A DNA stretch of 64,000 bases from positions 3,782,001 through 3,846,000 of the forward strand of contig NZ_JACCFV010000001.1 in assembly GCF_013410545.1 (NCBI RefSeq). Reading direction: 5' to 3'. The notes under the pieces are model-generated. The model worked only from the letters and a program-made list of their open reading frames with translations, searched no databases and was not told where the DNA came from. The number at the start of each line of letters is the position of its first letter. Within the stretch, counting starts at the first letter, position 1. Shown here one piece after another: positions 28,447 to 37,041 of this stretch. This stretch comes from Pseudoclavibacter chungangensis (lineage in GTDB: Bacteria > Actinomycetota > Actinomycetes > Actinomycetales > Microbacteriaceae). A program made the position numbers and the translations under genes.

Positions 28447-28852
28447 ACGATCCGGTAGCGGGCCGGACCGCTCGCAACCGAGCGCTCGGTATCACGCGCC
28501 GGTCCGTCACCGGTGGAGTGCGACGGGACCACCTCGCGGAGGCTACTCGGCGATCACTACCGGCTCGGACTGCAGCCGACCGGGCATCCTTCGCGAGCTC
28601 CTGGGCGCGGGAGCGGGCGATGCCGAGGGCGGCGGCGAGCCTGGCGTCGCGCTCGAAGCGGTCGAGTGCTTCCCGCGACTCCGTCCACTGGCGTGTGGCC
28701 TCGTCCGGGATCCGCACGCGCATGTGGGGGACGAGCTCGCCGTCGTCGACGTCGAGGAACGCGGCCATGCACTCGCGCGCCATCGGCTCTACGACGTCCC
28801 AGCGGCGCGCCCGGGTGGTCTGTCGAATGCCGGGATCTCGATGGTCCGCCAT
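28400..28852 (-). pseudogene. HicB-like antitoxin remnant
   Basis: The open frame encodes 150 residues. Its middle (RRWDVVEPMARECMAAFLDVDDGELVPHMRVRIP, then ALDRFERDARLAAALGIARSRAQELAKDARSA) resembles actinobacterial HicB-like proteins. In those, a beta-strand containing GxWWxLExP precedes the part seen here; the equivalent (VEFGVITSREGRWRTIEIPAFD) lies just upstream but in another frame, and the frame changes again around its own start. The C-terminal helix-turn-helix is missing: after about residue 95 the sequence degenerates and runs antisense through the last decayed CRISPR repeat. A GGGAGGGG precedes the ATG at 28852. Best read as a frameshifted, truncated remnant; an expressed small protein is possible. 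No HicA gene was found. Confidence 0.5.
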
Positions 28853-29558
28853 CGCCCCTCCCGGGAGGTGATGACGCCAAACTCGACGGGCGCATGTCCT
28901 TCACGTCCGCCACTCCTTCTTGGCCTCGTCCCGGAGCCGCCCGGACCGGCGCGGCGGTTGTGCGCATCACCCGGTGGGATCGTGCCGGGTCGTTCCGGGA
29001 CACTCTCGGCGTGGGAGTCGCCGGTCCGGGCTCGCTGACTTGCCACCGGGCGGACGAATCGCCGATCGAGTGCCCAGGACCGTTGCACCCCTGCGCTGTT
29101 CCGATCACCGTTGCCTCGATTCTCGTGCGGACCCGCCACGCGAGCAACGTCAACTGCGAAGAGAGGCATGAGGGGCATCCTGCTTGATGCGGTTCAAGAC
29201 CTTCAGGGCGTGACGGAGAACTCCCTGTGGACGCAGAATCGAGCCCCCGGAGCGGAGCGGACGTCGATCGCGACGAACGGCGCAACCGAGAGCCCAGCCG
29301 TGCCGGTGCGCGTCCGGGGGAGCGACGTCGACGACAGCGCTGACGCTGGCGACGACGATGGCGACCCGACTGCACGGGCGGCAATGCCATGCACGCCTGG
29401 TATCGCGGATTCACGTCGCCGACACGGCGGTAGCGTTCCCCGCGCACCTCCCATGACCCTCTGTTGCCCGCCGTGACGATCGCCGCACGCCGCGTCGCGG
29501 CGGGGGCGTAGCGTGTCGCTGCGCGGAGATTCCGGGCGACAGGCGGAAGCGAGGACCC
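28853..29558. other. Gene-poor stretch after the CRISPR locus
   Basis: About 700 bases without a convincing gene on either strand. Open frames exist but are low-complexity products of GC-rich sequence and lack family motifs or ribosome-binding sites. The proximal part contains the out-of-frame N-terminal piece of the HicB-like remnant; the rest looks like decayed sequence and the promoter region of the acetyltransferase gene. Confidence 0.55.
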
Positions 29559-30083
29559 ATGTCGACGACGGCACCCACGGGCACGGTCCCACTGGCAGAG
29601 CCCGGCGACGGCATCACGATCGTGCCGATCCACGACAACCCCGAGGCGACGCGCATCGTGTTCGAGGACCTCGGGCGGGAATACGCCGAACGGTACCCCG
29701 GCTCGGACCACAACGAGATCGCCGCCCACCCAATCGACGAGTTCCTGCCGCCCGAGGGCGCGTTCCTCGGCCTCTACGAGGACGGGCGCCTGCTCGCGGC
29801 CGGTGCCCTGCGCCTCGACGAGAATGGGCTGCCCGAGGTGAAGCGCATGTGGACGCACTCGGCCGCCCGCCGCCGCGGCCTCGCGGGGCGCATCCTGCGC
29901 GCGCTCGAAGCGGTCGCCGCCGAGCGCGGACACTCCCGCATCGTGCTCACGACCGGCCCGAACCAGCCCGAGGCCGTGCGCCTCTACACGTCCGGTGGCT
30001 ACGAGGGCGGCTTCGTCGAGCCCACCGACGCCGAGCCCATGCCGCACTACCGGTTCTCGAAGGCCCTCCCGCCTCGCGCCTGA
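29559..30083 (+). CDS. GNAT-family N-acetyltransferase
   Basis: Transfers an acetyl group from acetyl-CoA to an unknown small-molecule or protein amine in the cytoplasm. The 174-residue protein shows the GNAT core: GLYEDGRLLAAGALRLDE (beta-strands), the acetyl-CoA loop VKRMWTHSAARRRGLAGRILRALEAVAAERG (RRRGLAG equals the Q/RxxGxG/A motif), then IVLTTGPNQPEAVRLYTSGGYE, with the family's typical tail. The ATG at 29559 follows a weak GCGAGGAC. A 185-bp gap with a palindrome separates it from the ABC exporter genes. Confidence 0.88.
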   Translation: MSTTAPTGTVPLAEPGDGITIVPIHDNPEATRIVFEDLGREYAERYPGSDHNEIAAHPIDEFLPPEGAFLGLYEDGRLLAAGALRLDENGLPEVKRMWTHSAARRRGLAGRILRALEAVAAERGHSRIVLTTGPNQPEAVRLYTSGGYEGGFVEPTDAEPMPHYRFSKALPPRA

Positions 30084-30147
30084 CCCGGACGCGCCCCTCA
30101 CCCGTCCGGCGGAGCACGACCGAAGTCCGCACGCGCCGGACGCACCC

Positions 30148-30165
30148 CTCACCCGTACGGGTGAG
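30148..30165. promoter_or_regulatory. Perfect 18-bp palindrome upstream of the ABC exporter
   Basis: CTCACCCGTACGGGTGAG is an uninterrupted palindrome centred on TA, 104 bases before the ATPase start. A half copy (CCCCTCACCCGT) lies about 47 bases upstream, near 30096. With no loop it is a better operator than a terminator; the cognate regulator is unknown. Confidence 0.5.
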
Positions 30166-30268
30166 CCGCCGCCCGCCCCGATCTCCCCCGTGCCACCGAT
30201 CCGCCTCGATCACGCCGTCCGTAGCGTGGACACCGTCCTCGCAACACCTCGACGAACGGAGCGATCGG

Positions 30269-31150
30269 ATGCTCGACGTCCAACACCTCACGAAACGGTT
30301 CGGCGACCGCACCGTCCTCGATGACGTCACCTTCACCGTCCGCGACGGCGTGCTCACCGGCTTCGTCGGCGCGAACGGCGCCGGCAAGACGACGACGATG
30401 CGCTGCATCCTCGGCGTCGTCCGCCCCGACGCCGGCGAAGCCCTGCTCGGCGGCCACCCCATCGGCATCAGCGACCGGGCCCGCTTCGGCTACATGCCCG
30501 AGGAGCGCGGCCTCTACCCGAAGATGAAGGTGCACGAGCAGCTCGTGTACTTCGCCGAGCTCCACGGTCTCGACCGCGCCACCGCGACGCGCAACACCGA
30601 CGCGCTCCTCGAGGAGCTCGGGCTCGCCGAACGCCGGGGCGACCTCGTCGAGGCGCTTTCGCTCGGCAACCAGCAGCGCGCCCAGATCGCCGCCGCGCTC
30701 GTCCACGACCCCGAGGTGCTCATCCTCGACGAACCCTTCTCGGGCCTCGACCCCATCGCGGTCGAGACGGTGCTCGGCGTCCTCCAGCGCTACGCCGCCC
30801 GCGGTATCCCCGTGCTGTACTCCTCGCACCAGCTCGACGTCGTCGAACGCCTCAGCGACGAACTCGTCATCATCTCGGGCGGCGTCGTCAAGATCGCGGG
30901 CAACCGACGCGCCCTGCAGGAGGAGCACTCGCGCGGCCTGCACCGCATCGTCGTCGCCGACGACGCGGGCTGGCTGCGCGACGAGCCCGGCGTCGAGGTA
31001 CTCGACTTCGACCGCGGCACCGCCCTGTTCCGCACCACCGACGAACAGGCCGCACAGCGCGTCCTCCACAACGCACTCGCACGCGGCCCCGTCGAGGCGT
31101 TCGGCCCCAACCTCGTGAAGCTCTCCGAGATCTACCGGGAAGTGATCTGA
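30269..31150 (+). CDS. ABC exporter ATPase, NatA-like
   Basis: Cytoplasmic ATPase of an exporter, 293 residues. Walker A (GANGAGKTTTMR), Q-loop region (FGYMPEERGLYPKMKV), signature (LSLGNQQRAQIAAAL), Walker B (VLILDEPFSGLDP) and switch His (YSSHQLDVVERL) are all clear. The signature LSLGNQQR and the downstream DUF4162-like C-terminal domain (LHRIVVADDAGWLRDEPGVEVLDFD) are typical of NatA and related sodium, drug or bacteriocin exporters. The ATG at 30269 was chosen from several in-frame starts because it places Walker A at the normal distance. The permease gene starts two bases after the stop. Confidence 0.9.
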   Translation: MLDVQHLTKRFGDRTVLDDVTFTVRDGVLTGFVGANGAGKTTTMRCILGVVRPDAGEALLGGHPIGISDRARFGYMPEERGLYPKMKVHEQLVYFAELHGLDRATATRNTDALLEELGLAERRGDLVEALSLGNQQRAQIAAALVHDPEVLILDEPFSGLDPIAVETVLGVLQRYAARGIPVLYSSHQLDVVERLSDELVIISGGVVKIAGNRRALQEEHSRGLHRIVVADDAGWLRDEPGVEVLDFDRGTALFRTTDEQAAQRVLHNALARGPVEAFGPNLVKLSEIYREVI

Positions 31151-31151
31151 C

Positions 31152-32363
31152 ATGACCACCATCGACTCCACCCCGACGACCGGCACCCCCGGGGGCGCAG
31201 ACCGGCCGGCCGCGCCGCACGGCGTGAGCACCATGACCGGCATCGGCCTCATCGCGCGCCGCGAGATCCTCGTCGCGCTGCGCTCCAAGGCGTTCCTCAT
31301 CTCCTACTTCATCGTGCTCGTGTTCGTCGCGGGCGGCATCGTCGCCCTCTCGATCATCGGCGGCAACCAGAGCGACGCGGCACCGCCGAGCGTCGCCGCG
31401 ACGAGCGAGACGGCGACCGCCGCGAGCGACGCCGGGCTCGACGTCGTCTCCACCGGTACCGTCGAACAGGCGATCGATTCGGTCCGCGATGGCACCGTCG
31501 AGTCCGCCGTGCTCCCCGCCTCCGCGCTCGGCCAGATCCAGGTCTACTCGAACGACGGCACCCCCGTCACCGCCACGTCCGCGGGCGACGGCGACGCGCT
31601 CGTCGTCATCGGCCTCGACGAGCCCTCGGACGCCGTCGTGTCGGCACTCACCGTCGTCCCCGACGGCTACTCGCTCGTGCAGCCCACCGTCGCCCCCTGG
31701 CTCGGCTACCTGCTGTCGATCGCGTTCGGCGTCATGTTCATGATGTCCGCCATCACCTACTGCTCCACGATCGCGCAGAGCGTCGTCGAGGAGAAGCAGA
31801 CGCGCATCGTCGAGATCCTGCTCGCCACGGTCACGCCGCGCACGATCATGGCCGGCAAGATCATCGGCAACAGCGCACTCGCGCTCGGCCAGGTCGCGTC
31901 GATCGTGGTCGTCGCGCTCATCACGCTCTCCCTCACGGGACAGGGCATGCTGTTCGGCCTCATGGGGCCCGCGTTCATCTGGTTCGGCGTGCTGTTCATC
32001 GTCGGCTTCGTGCTGCTCGCGAGCCTCTACGCCGGAGTCGCCGCGACCGTGTCGCGACAGGAGGACGTCGCCGCGGCGACGATGCCGCTCATGTTCGTCA
32101 TCATGATCCCCTACATGCTCGCGATCTTCGCGAACGACAACCCCGTCGTCATGTCGATCATGAGCTACGTGCCGTTCTCGGCACCGATCGCGATGCCCGC
32201 CCGCGTCGCGACGGGCGCGGCCGAGTGGTGGGAGCCGTTCATCGCCCTCGTCGTGCTCGTCGTGTCCGCCGTCATCGGCATCCTCGTCGGCGCACGGCTC
32301 TACGAGAACTCCGTGCTGCGCACCGGCAAGCGCGTGAAGCTGAGCGAGGCGCTCAAGGGCTGA
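31152..32363 (+). CDS. ABC exporter permease, NatB-like
   Basis: Membrane partner of the preceding ATPase, 403 residues. After a short cytoplasmic N-terminus (IGLIARREILVALRSKAFLIS) comes one membrane span, a large extracytoplasmic domain of about 130 residues, then five spans (LGYLLSIAFGVMFMMSAITYCS, ALGQVASIVVVALITLS, GVLFIVGFVLLASLYAGVAA, MFVIMIPYMLAIF, FIALVVLVVSAVIGILVGARLYE). This is the ABC-2/NatB layout, and the loop QSVVEEKQTRIVEILLATVTPRTIMAGKI is highly characteristic. The substrate (Na+ or a drug/peptide) is not determined. Confidence 0.9.
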   Translation: MTTIDSTPTTGTPGGADRPAAPHGVSTMTGIGLIARREILVALRSKAFLISYFIVLVFVAGGIVALSIIGGNQSDAAPPSVAATSETATAASDAGLDVVSTGTVEQAIDSVRDGTVESAVLPASALGQIQVYSNDGTPVTATSAGDGDALVVIGLDEPSDAVVSALTVVPDGYSLVQPTVAPWLGYLLSIAFGVMFMMSAITYCSTIAQSVVEEKQTRIVEILLATVTPRTIMAGKIIGNSALALGQVASIVVVALITLSLTGQGMLFGLMGPAFIWFGVLFIVGFVLLASLYAGVAATVSRQEDVAAATMPLMFVIMIPYMLAIFANDNPVVMSIMSYVPFSAPIAMPARVATGAAEWWEPFIALVVLVVSAVIGILVGARLYENSVLRTGKRVKLSEALKG

Positions 32364-32369
32364 CGCCCG

Positions 32370-32417
32370 GAGACGGCGGCGGGCCGGCGCCCTCGGGTGC
32401 CGGCCCGCCGCCGTCTC
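32370..32417. terminator. Bidirectional terminator between convergent genes
   Basis: Arms of 19 bp (GAGACGGCGGCGGGCCGGC and its exact complement) around a ten-base loop, between the stops of the permease gene (plus) and the oxidoreductase gene (minus). Strong enough to end transcription from both sides. Confidence 0.85.
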
Positions 32418-32443
32418 GTCGCGCCGCCCGTCGGCTGCACGTG

Positions 32444-33388
32444 TCAGGGATGCAGCACGAGCTTGCCGCCCGCGTGACCGCTCGCGACGAGATCGAGCGC
32501 TTCACGCGCGTCGGCGAGCGGGAACGTGCGCGCGATCGGCACGACGAGCTCCCGCTTCGCCGCGAGGGCGATGAGCTCGGGGCGCACCCGGTCGCGGTAC
32601 GCGGCGCTCGCCGGATTCGCGCCGCCGATCGCGACGAGGCCGTCCTGCCCCGCCAGATCGTGCCGCACGATCGTCAGCACGCGCCCCGGCGTCGAGACGA
32701 GCTCGCGCGACACCTCGAGCGCCTCGTCGGTGCCGACCGCGTCGATCGCCGCGGCGATGCCCTCGGGCGCCGCCTCGCGGACGCGCTCGGCGAGCCCGGG
32801 GCCGTACGCGACGGGAACGCCACCGAACCGGCGCACCGTCTCGGCACCCCGCTCCGAGGTCGTCCCGATCACGCGCACGCCGAGCAGCTTCGCCTGCTGC
32901 AGGACGCTCGCCCCGACCGCGCCGGACGCGCCGTGCAGGAGGATCGTCTCGCCGGATCGCACATCGAGGGTGTGCAGCGCATCGGACGCCGTCGTCCCGA
33001 CGAGCAGCAACCCGGCCGCCTCATCGAACGGCACGTCGGCGGGCTTCGCGAACACGTCGACCGCGGGCACGTTCACGCGCGTCGCGTACGCCCCCTGCAC
33101 GCGGAACGCGAGCACCTCGTCGCCGACGGCACCGCCGCCCGACGCGAGCTGCGTGTCGGGGCCGAGTGCCGCGACGACGCCCGAGAGTTCGTTGCCGAGC
33201 GGGAACGGCAGGAGTGCGGGGTCATCGAGCCGCGAGAGGATCTTCACGTCGATCGGGTTCACACCGATCGCGCGCACATCGATCGCCACCTCGCCCGGCC
33301 CCGGCGCGGGCACCTCGTGCTCGCGGAACTCGATGCCCTCCGGGCCGCCGAAGGACGTCGCCACCCATTGCTTCGCCTGTGTCGTCAT
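32444..33388 (-). CDS. NADPH:quinone oxidoreductase (zinc-less MDR family)
   Basis: NADPH-dependent reductase of 314 residues in the medium-chain dehydrogenase/reductase superfamily. The GroES-like N-terminal half (EVPAPGPGEVAIDVRAIGVNPIDVKILSR, LGNELSGVVAALG, VGDEVLAF) lacks zinc-ligand Cys residues, as in quinone oxidoreductases. The Rossmann nucleotide-binding part is HGASGAVGASVLQQAKLLGVRVIGTTS, ending with PLADAREALDLVASGHAGGKLVL. The ATG at 33388 follows the last possible upstream non-conserved stretch. Monocistronic and convergent with the ABC exporter. Confidence 0.88.
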   Translation of the reverse strand: MTTQAKQWVATSFGGPEGIEFREHEVPAPGPGEVAIDVRAIGVNPIDVKILSRLDDPALLPFPLGNELSGVVAALGPDTQLASGGGAVGDEVLAFRVQGAYATRVNVPAVDVFAKPADVPFDEAAGLLLVGTTASDALHTLDVRSGETILLHGASGAVGASVLQQAKLLGVRVIGTTSERGAETVRRFGGVPVAYGPGLAERVREAAPEGIAAAIDAVGTDEALEVSRELVSTPGRVLTIVRHDLAGQDGLVAIGGANPASAAYRDRVRPELIALAAKRELVVPIARTFPLADAREALDLVASGHAGGKLVLHP

Positions 33389-33682
33389 GCCGGGAGTCTG
33401 CGCCCGCTGCGGAGCGCGGTCAACGCTGCGGTGACGCGTGGGGTCACGGGCCGTCACGACGGACGCCGAGCAATCGTCGGCTGTGCGCGTCCGACAGGTT
33501 CGAACATGCCGGATTGTGCGGAACGTCAACGGCGCACGGGCGTCGCTCCCATGCGAGTTGTGGCACCTCACGGGCGAACACCGGCGTGCGAGGGCCCTGT
33601 CCTACCGTGAAGTCGACTCGCCGTCGAGCGTCGGACGCTCCCGCGGGCAGGCCAGATCACATCGACGAGATTCGGAGAAACC

Positions 33683-35971
33683 GTGAGCGATCGCGCACTG
33701 AACGACCACGAACTCGACAGCCCCGCAGCCGCCGACCAGGCACGCATCGACACCGACCTGCTCGGCCGCCGCCTGCTCGGCCGCTGGGCCGACGAGCGAC
33801 TCGAGGGCCGCCGGAAGGCCGCGGACCCGGAGTACTGGCGAGACGACACGCTCGCGATGCCCGAGCACCGGGCCCGCACGCTGCAGCAGCTCGAACGGCT
33901 CGCGAACGACGGCGCCGTCAACATCGCGTTCCCGAAGGCGCAGGGCGGCGACGAGAACCACGGCGGCAACATCGCCGGATTCGAGGAGCTCGTCCTCGCC
34001 GACCCGAGCCTGCAGATCAAGGCCGGCGTGCAGTGGGGCCTCTTCGGTGCCGCCGTCATGCACCTCGGCACCGCCTACCACCACGAGACGTTCCTGCCCG
34101 GCATCATGGACTTCTCGGTGCCCGGCATCTACGCGATGACCGAGACGGGCCACGGGTCCGACGTCGCGGCGATCGGCACGACCGCGACCTACGACGAGGC
34201 GACGCAGGAGTGGGTCGTCAACACGCCCTTCCGCGGCGCGTGGAAGGACTACCTCGGCAACGCCGCGCTGCACGGGCGCGCCGCGGTCGTGTTCGCGAAG
34301 CTCATCACGAAGGGCGTCGACCACGGCGTGCACGCGTTCTACGTGCCCGTTCGCGGCGACGACGGCGAGTTCCTGTCCGGCATCGGCGGCGAGGACGACG
34401 GTGTGAAGGGCGGCCTCAACGGCATCGACAACGGTCGACTGCACTTCACGCAGGTGCGAGTGCCGCGCCGCAACCTCCTCAACCGCTACGGCGACGTCGC
34501 CGAGGACGGCACGTACTCGAGCCCCATCGAGAGCCCGGGACGTCGCTTCTTCACGATGCTCGGCACGCTCGTGCAGGGGCGCGTGTCGCTCGACGGCGCC
34601 TCGAACGCGGCCGCGAAGGCGGGCCTCGCGATCGGCGTCACCTACGCGAACCAGCGCCGACAGTTCACGGCGGGCGACCCGAACGAGGAGGTCGTGCTGC
34701 TCGACTACCAGGTGCACCAGCGCCGCCTGCTCACGCGCCTCGCGACGACGTACGCCGTCGCGTTCGCGCACGAGCAGCTCCTGCAGCACTTCCACGGCGT
34801 CTTCTCCGGCGAGCACGACACCCCGGAGAACCGCGAGGACCTCGAGACGCTCGCCGCGGCGCTCAAGCCGCTCTCGACGTGGCACGGCCTGTCGACGCTG
34901 CAGGAGATGCGGGAGGCGTGCGGCGGTGCCGGGTTCCTCGCCGAGAACCGCGTCGCGCTGCTGCACCACGACCTCGACATCTACACGACGTTCGAGGGCG
35001 ACAACCACGTGCTGCTGCAGCTCGTCGGCAAGCGACTGCTGAGCGACTACGCCGAGCAGTTCAAGGGTGCCGATCCGAAGCGCGTCGCGCAGATCGTCGC
35101 CGGCCAGGCGGCCGAGCGCGTGTTCTCGGGCTCGGGCCTGCGCTCCGCCGCGCAACTCGTCGTCGACCGCGGTTCGACCGCACGCTCGGTCGGCGTGCTG
35201 CGGACGCCCGACGAGCAGCGGCGCCTGCTGACCGATCGCGTCGAGACGATGGTCGCCGACGTCGCGGTGCGGCTCGGGCGCGCGAAGAAGCTCTCGAAGG
35301 CCGAGGGCGCGGCCGTCTTCAACGAGAACCAGCACGCACTCATCGAGGCGTCGATCGCGCACGGCGAGCTGCTGCAGTGGGAGGCGTTCACGACCGCCCT
35401 CGACGAGCTGCCAGCGGGCTCGACGAAGCAGGTGCTCACGTGGGTGCGCGACCTGTTCGGCCTCGGCCTCATCGAGCGACACCTCGCCTGGTACCTGCTC
35501 AACGGGCGCCTCTCGACGCAGCGCGGCGCATCGGTCACGCGCTACATCGACCGGCTGCTCACGCGCATCCGCCCGCACGCGCAGGACCTCGTGGACGCGT
35601 TCGGCTACGGCCCCGACCACCTGCGCGCGAAGATCGCCTCGGGCGCCGAGGCGGAGCGGCAGCGGGAGGCGCGCGAGTACCTGCAGGCCGAGCGCGCGGC
35701 CGGCCGGGCGCCGATCACCGAGAAGGCGCTCAAGGCACGCGGCTCGAACGCGAAGCTCCCGACCGAGTCGTCCTCGACGATCGACGTCGACGCGACGGGC
35801 GCGAAGCCGTCGCCCGCATCGGCGGCGGCGGACGCGGCGGAAGCCGCCGAGGCCGAGACCGAGCCGGCCACCGACACGAGCCCGGCCGAGGAGGCCGTCG
35901 CTGCGACGGCGGCGACGGACGACGCCGACGAGCGCACCGCGGAGAAGCGCGAGTCCGTCTCGGAATCGTGA
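33683..35971 (+). CDS. Acyl-CoA dehydrogenase/oxidase family flavoprotein
   Basis: FAD enzyme of fatty-acid beta-oxidation, 762 residues, long like acyl-CoA oxidases. Visible family features: substrate/FAD segment YAMTETGHGSDVAAIGTTATYD, the middle beta-domain, VRVPRRNLLNRYGDV, QGRVSLDGASNAAAKAGLAIGVTYANQRRQF, and the C-terminal QEMREACGGAGFLAENRV, IYTTFEGDNHVLLQLVGKRLL. Residues after about 690 are Ala/Glu-rich and disordered. GTG start at 33683 with CGGAGAAACC upstream. The last eight codons lie in a 25-bp sequence repeated 1.1 kb downstream, and a hairpin follows the stop. Confidence 0.9.
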   Translation: MSDRALNDHELDSPAAADQARIDTDLLGRRLLGRWADERLEGRRKAADPEYWRDDTLAMPEHRARTLQQLERLANDGAVNIAFPKAQGGDENHGGNIAGFEELVLADPSLQIKAGVQWGLFGAAVMHLGTAYHHETFLPGIMDFSVPGIYAMTETGHGSDVAAIGTTATYDEATQEWVVNTPFRGAWKDYLGNAALHGRAAVVFAKLITKGVDHGVHAFYVPVRGDDGEFLSGIGGEDDGVKGGLNGIDNGRLHFTQVRVPRRNLLNRYGDVAEDGTYSSPIESPGRRFFTMLGTLVQGRVSLDGASNAAAKAGLAIGVTYANQRRQFTAGDPNEEVVLLDYQVHQRRLLTRLATTYAVAFAHEQLLQHFHGVFSGEHDTPENREDLETLAAALKPLSTWHGLSTLQEMREACGGAGFLAENRVALLHHDLDIYTTFEGDNHVLLQLVGKRLLSDYAEQFKGADPKRVAQIVAGQAAERVFSGSGLRSAAQLVVDRGSTARSVGVLRTPDEQRRLLTDRVETMVADVAVRLGRAKKLSKAEGAAVFNENQHALIEASIAHGELLQWEAFTTALDELPAGSTKQVLTWVRDLFGLGLIERHLAWYLLNGRLSTQRGASVTRYIDRLLTRIRPHAQDLVDAFGYGPDHLRAKIASGAEAERQREAREYLQAERAAGRAPITEKALKARGSNAKLPTESSSTIDVDATGAKPSPASAAADAAEAAEAETEPATDTSPAEEAVAATAATDDADERTAEKRESVSES

Positions 35972-35972
35972 T
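35948..35972. repeat. 25-bp direct repeat, left copy (overlaps 3' end of acyl-CoA dehydrogenase gene)
   Basis: Begins CGCGAGTCCGTCTCGG and ends AATCGTGAT. It is identical over 25 bases to 37042-37066. It includes the last codons and the stop of the acyl-CoA dehydrogenase gene. The two copies bracket a 1.1-kb, two-gene segment of visibly lower GC, like attachment-site or recombination duplicates. No integrase gene lies inside. Confidence 0.85.
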
Positions 35973-35979
35973 TCCGAGT

Positions 35980-36003
35980 GGGGCGGCAGTGATCGGCCGC
36001 CCC
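35980..36003 (+). terminator. Hairpin after the acyl-CoA dehydrogenase gene
   Basis: Eight-bp arms GGGGCGGC and GCCGCCCC with an eight-base loop, nine bases beyond the stop. It lies inside the segment bracketed by the 25-bp repeats, so the gene's present terminator came with the cassette. Confidence 0.6.
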
Positions 36004-36081
36004 ATGCCGGTGTGGGCGGTTGCCTCTCCACAGTTGAGCATCGCTCCGAACGTGGCGGTCGAGCGACACTAGGCTCGGCGT

Positions 36082-36870
36082 GTGATTCGACTCCTGCGCT
36101 CGTTCGTGGAGACGTTGCCCTGGCTCCTTCCGACAATCGGGAGTCTCCTCGTTGCGTGGGCGAACGGGAATCCGTGGGGCATCACGTGCGGAATCGTCCT
36201 CGTCATCGCAGCGGCTGTTCCGGTCGCGGTGGCAGCCAATCGGCGCCAGGCCCGCGAAGCGCTCGACCTCACCGAAGACGCACGAGAGCGGATGATCGGC
36301 GAGTATGGTGCTGAAGTCCTCCGCGAAGCAGCGATGCTCGAAGGCCAGAAGAGATCGGACCGACAGAAGCGAGCGGATGCCGCGATCCCGCAGCTCTTGG
36401 GACGGGTCATCGACAAGGTCTACGGGGATCGAGACGACTTGCGGCTCGTGTTCTTTCGCGTCGGCACGGAGGGACTCTCCTTCACCGTGGACGCATCGTG
36501 GGGTCGGCGTGACTCGAGCCGAGAGTTCGAAGCCGGTGCCGCCCGGACCGAGGCGCAAATCCAACGCCTACATGACGACTCGGGGTTCTTCCTCTGTCGG
36601 GACACTTCGGAGCTCCCATCCGAGCTCGACGCCGCGGGTCGAAGCTATAGATCGTTCGTCAGCGTGCCGATCAGATCCGACCGGTACGGGTTCGGCATGA
36701 TCTCGCTCGATTCGACGAGAGTCGGTGGGCTCACAGCGCGAGATGGTGAGATGATGGAACTCGTAGCAGCGATGCTGTCGTTCTATCTTTCACTCGCGCA
36801 GCGAGGAAAACAGGAGCGCCGCGGACGTGACGCCACAGGGAGGTCGGAAGATGACATCGGTTCGTCTTGA
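36082..36870 (+). CDS. Membrane protein with GAF-like domain, function unknown
   Basis: 262 residues. Two membrane spans at the N-terminus (FVETLPWLLPTIGSLLVAWANG, WGITCGIVLVIAAAVPVAVAA) are followed by a charged, probable coiled-coil segment (RRQAREALDLTEDARERMIGEYG) and a GAF-like domain from about residue 105 (LRLVFFRVGTEGLSFTVDASWG, SYRSFVSVPIRSDRYGFGMISLDSTR, MMELVAAMLSFYLSLAQRG). Such domains bind small ligands or mediate dimerisation; no output domain is present. Codon use is less GC-biased than in neighbours. Its end overlaps the next small gene by 20 bases, and both sit between perfect 25-bp direct repeats. Confidence 0.72.
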   Translation: MIRLLRSFVETLPWLLPTIGSLLVAWANGNPWGITCGIVLVIAAAVPVAVAANRRQAREALDLTEDARERMIGEYGAEVLREAAMLEGQKRSDRQKRADAAIPQLLGRVIDKVYGDRDDLRLVFFRVGTEGLSFTVDASWGRRDSSREFEAGAARTEAQIQRLHDDSGFFLCRDTSELPSELDAAGRSYRSFVSVPIRSDRYGFGMISLDSTRVGGLTARDGEMMELVAAMLSFYLSLAQRGKQERRGRDATGRSEDDIGSS

Positions 36871-37024
36871 TCCGGAAGTGCAGAAGCGTCTTCAGGAGGC
36901 GCGTGAACGTCGGGAGTCGCGTTCCGTCGAGGACGTCAAGCGGATCATTCGCGACGAGCGCCGGATCGAGCAGCGACGCTCGGGGTGGCGGTCGATCCTC
37001 CGTCGCGCCTCGTCGGCCCACTGA
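36851..37024 (+). CDS. Small ribbon-helix-helix-like protein
   Basis: 57 residues starting TSVRLDPEVQKRLQEARERR, a short strand followed by amphipathic helices as in ribbon-helix-helix DNA-binding or antitoxin proteins, ending in a basic tail (RRSGWRSILRR). The ATG at 36851 was chosen over an in-frame upstream start because GGGAGGTCGGAAG gives a good ribosome-binding site and the RHH-like strand then begins at residue 2. Overlaps the preceding gene by 20 bases in another frame, so the two are probably co-expressed. The fold assignment is tentative. Confidence 0.55.
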   Translation: MTSVRLDPEVQKRLQEARERRESRSVEDVKRIIRDERRIEQRRSGWRSILRRASSAH

Positions 37025-37041
37025 CGCCGTACGCGCGCGCT

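Noticed and set aside
28853..29558. Transposase or integrase remnant next to the CRISPR array
   Set aside because: No terminal inverted repeats, target duplications or catalytic motifs were found in any frame.
30096..30165. Rho-independent terminator after the acetyltransferase gene
   Set aside because: The palindrome has no loop or U tract and is better explained as an operator.
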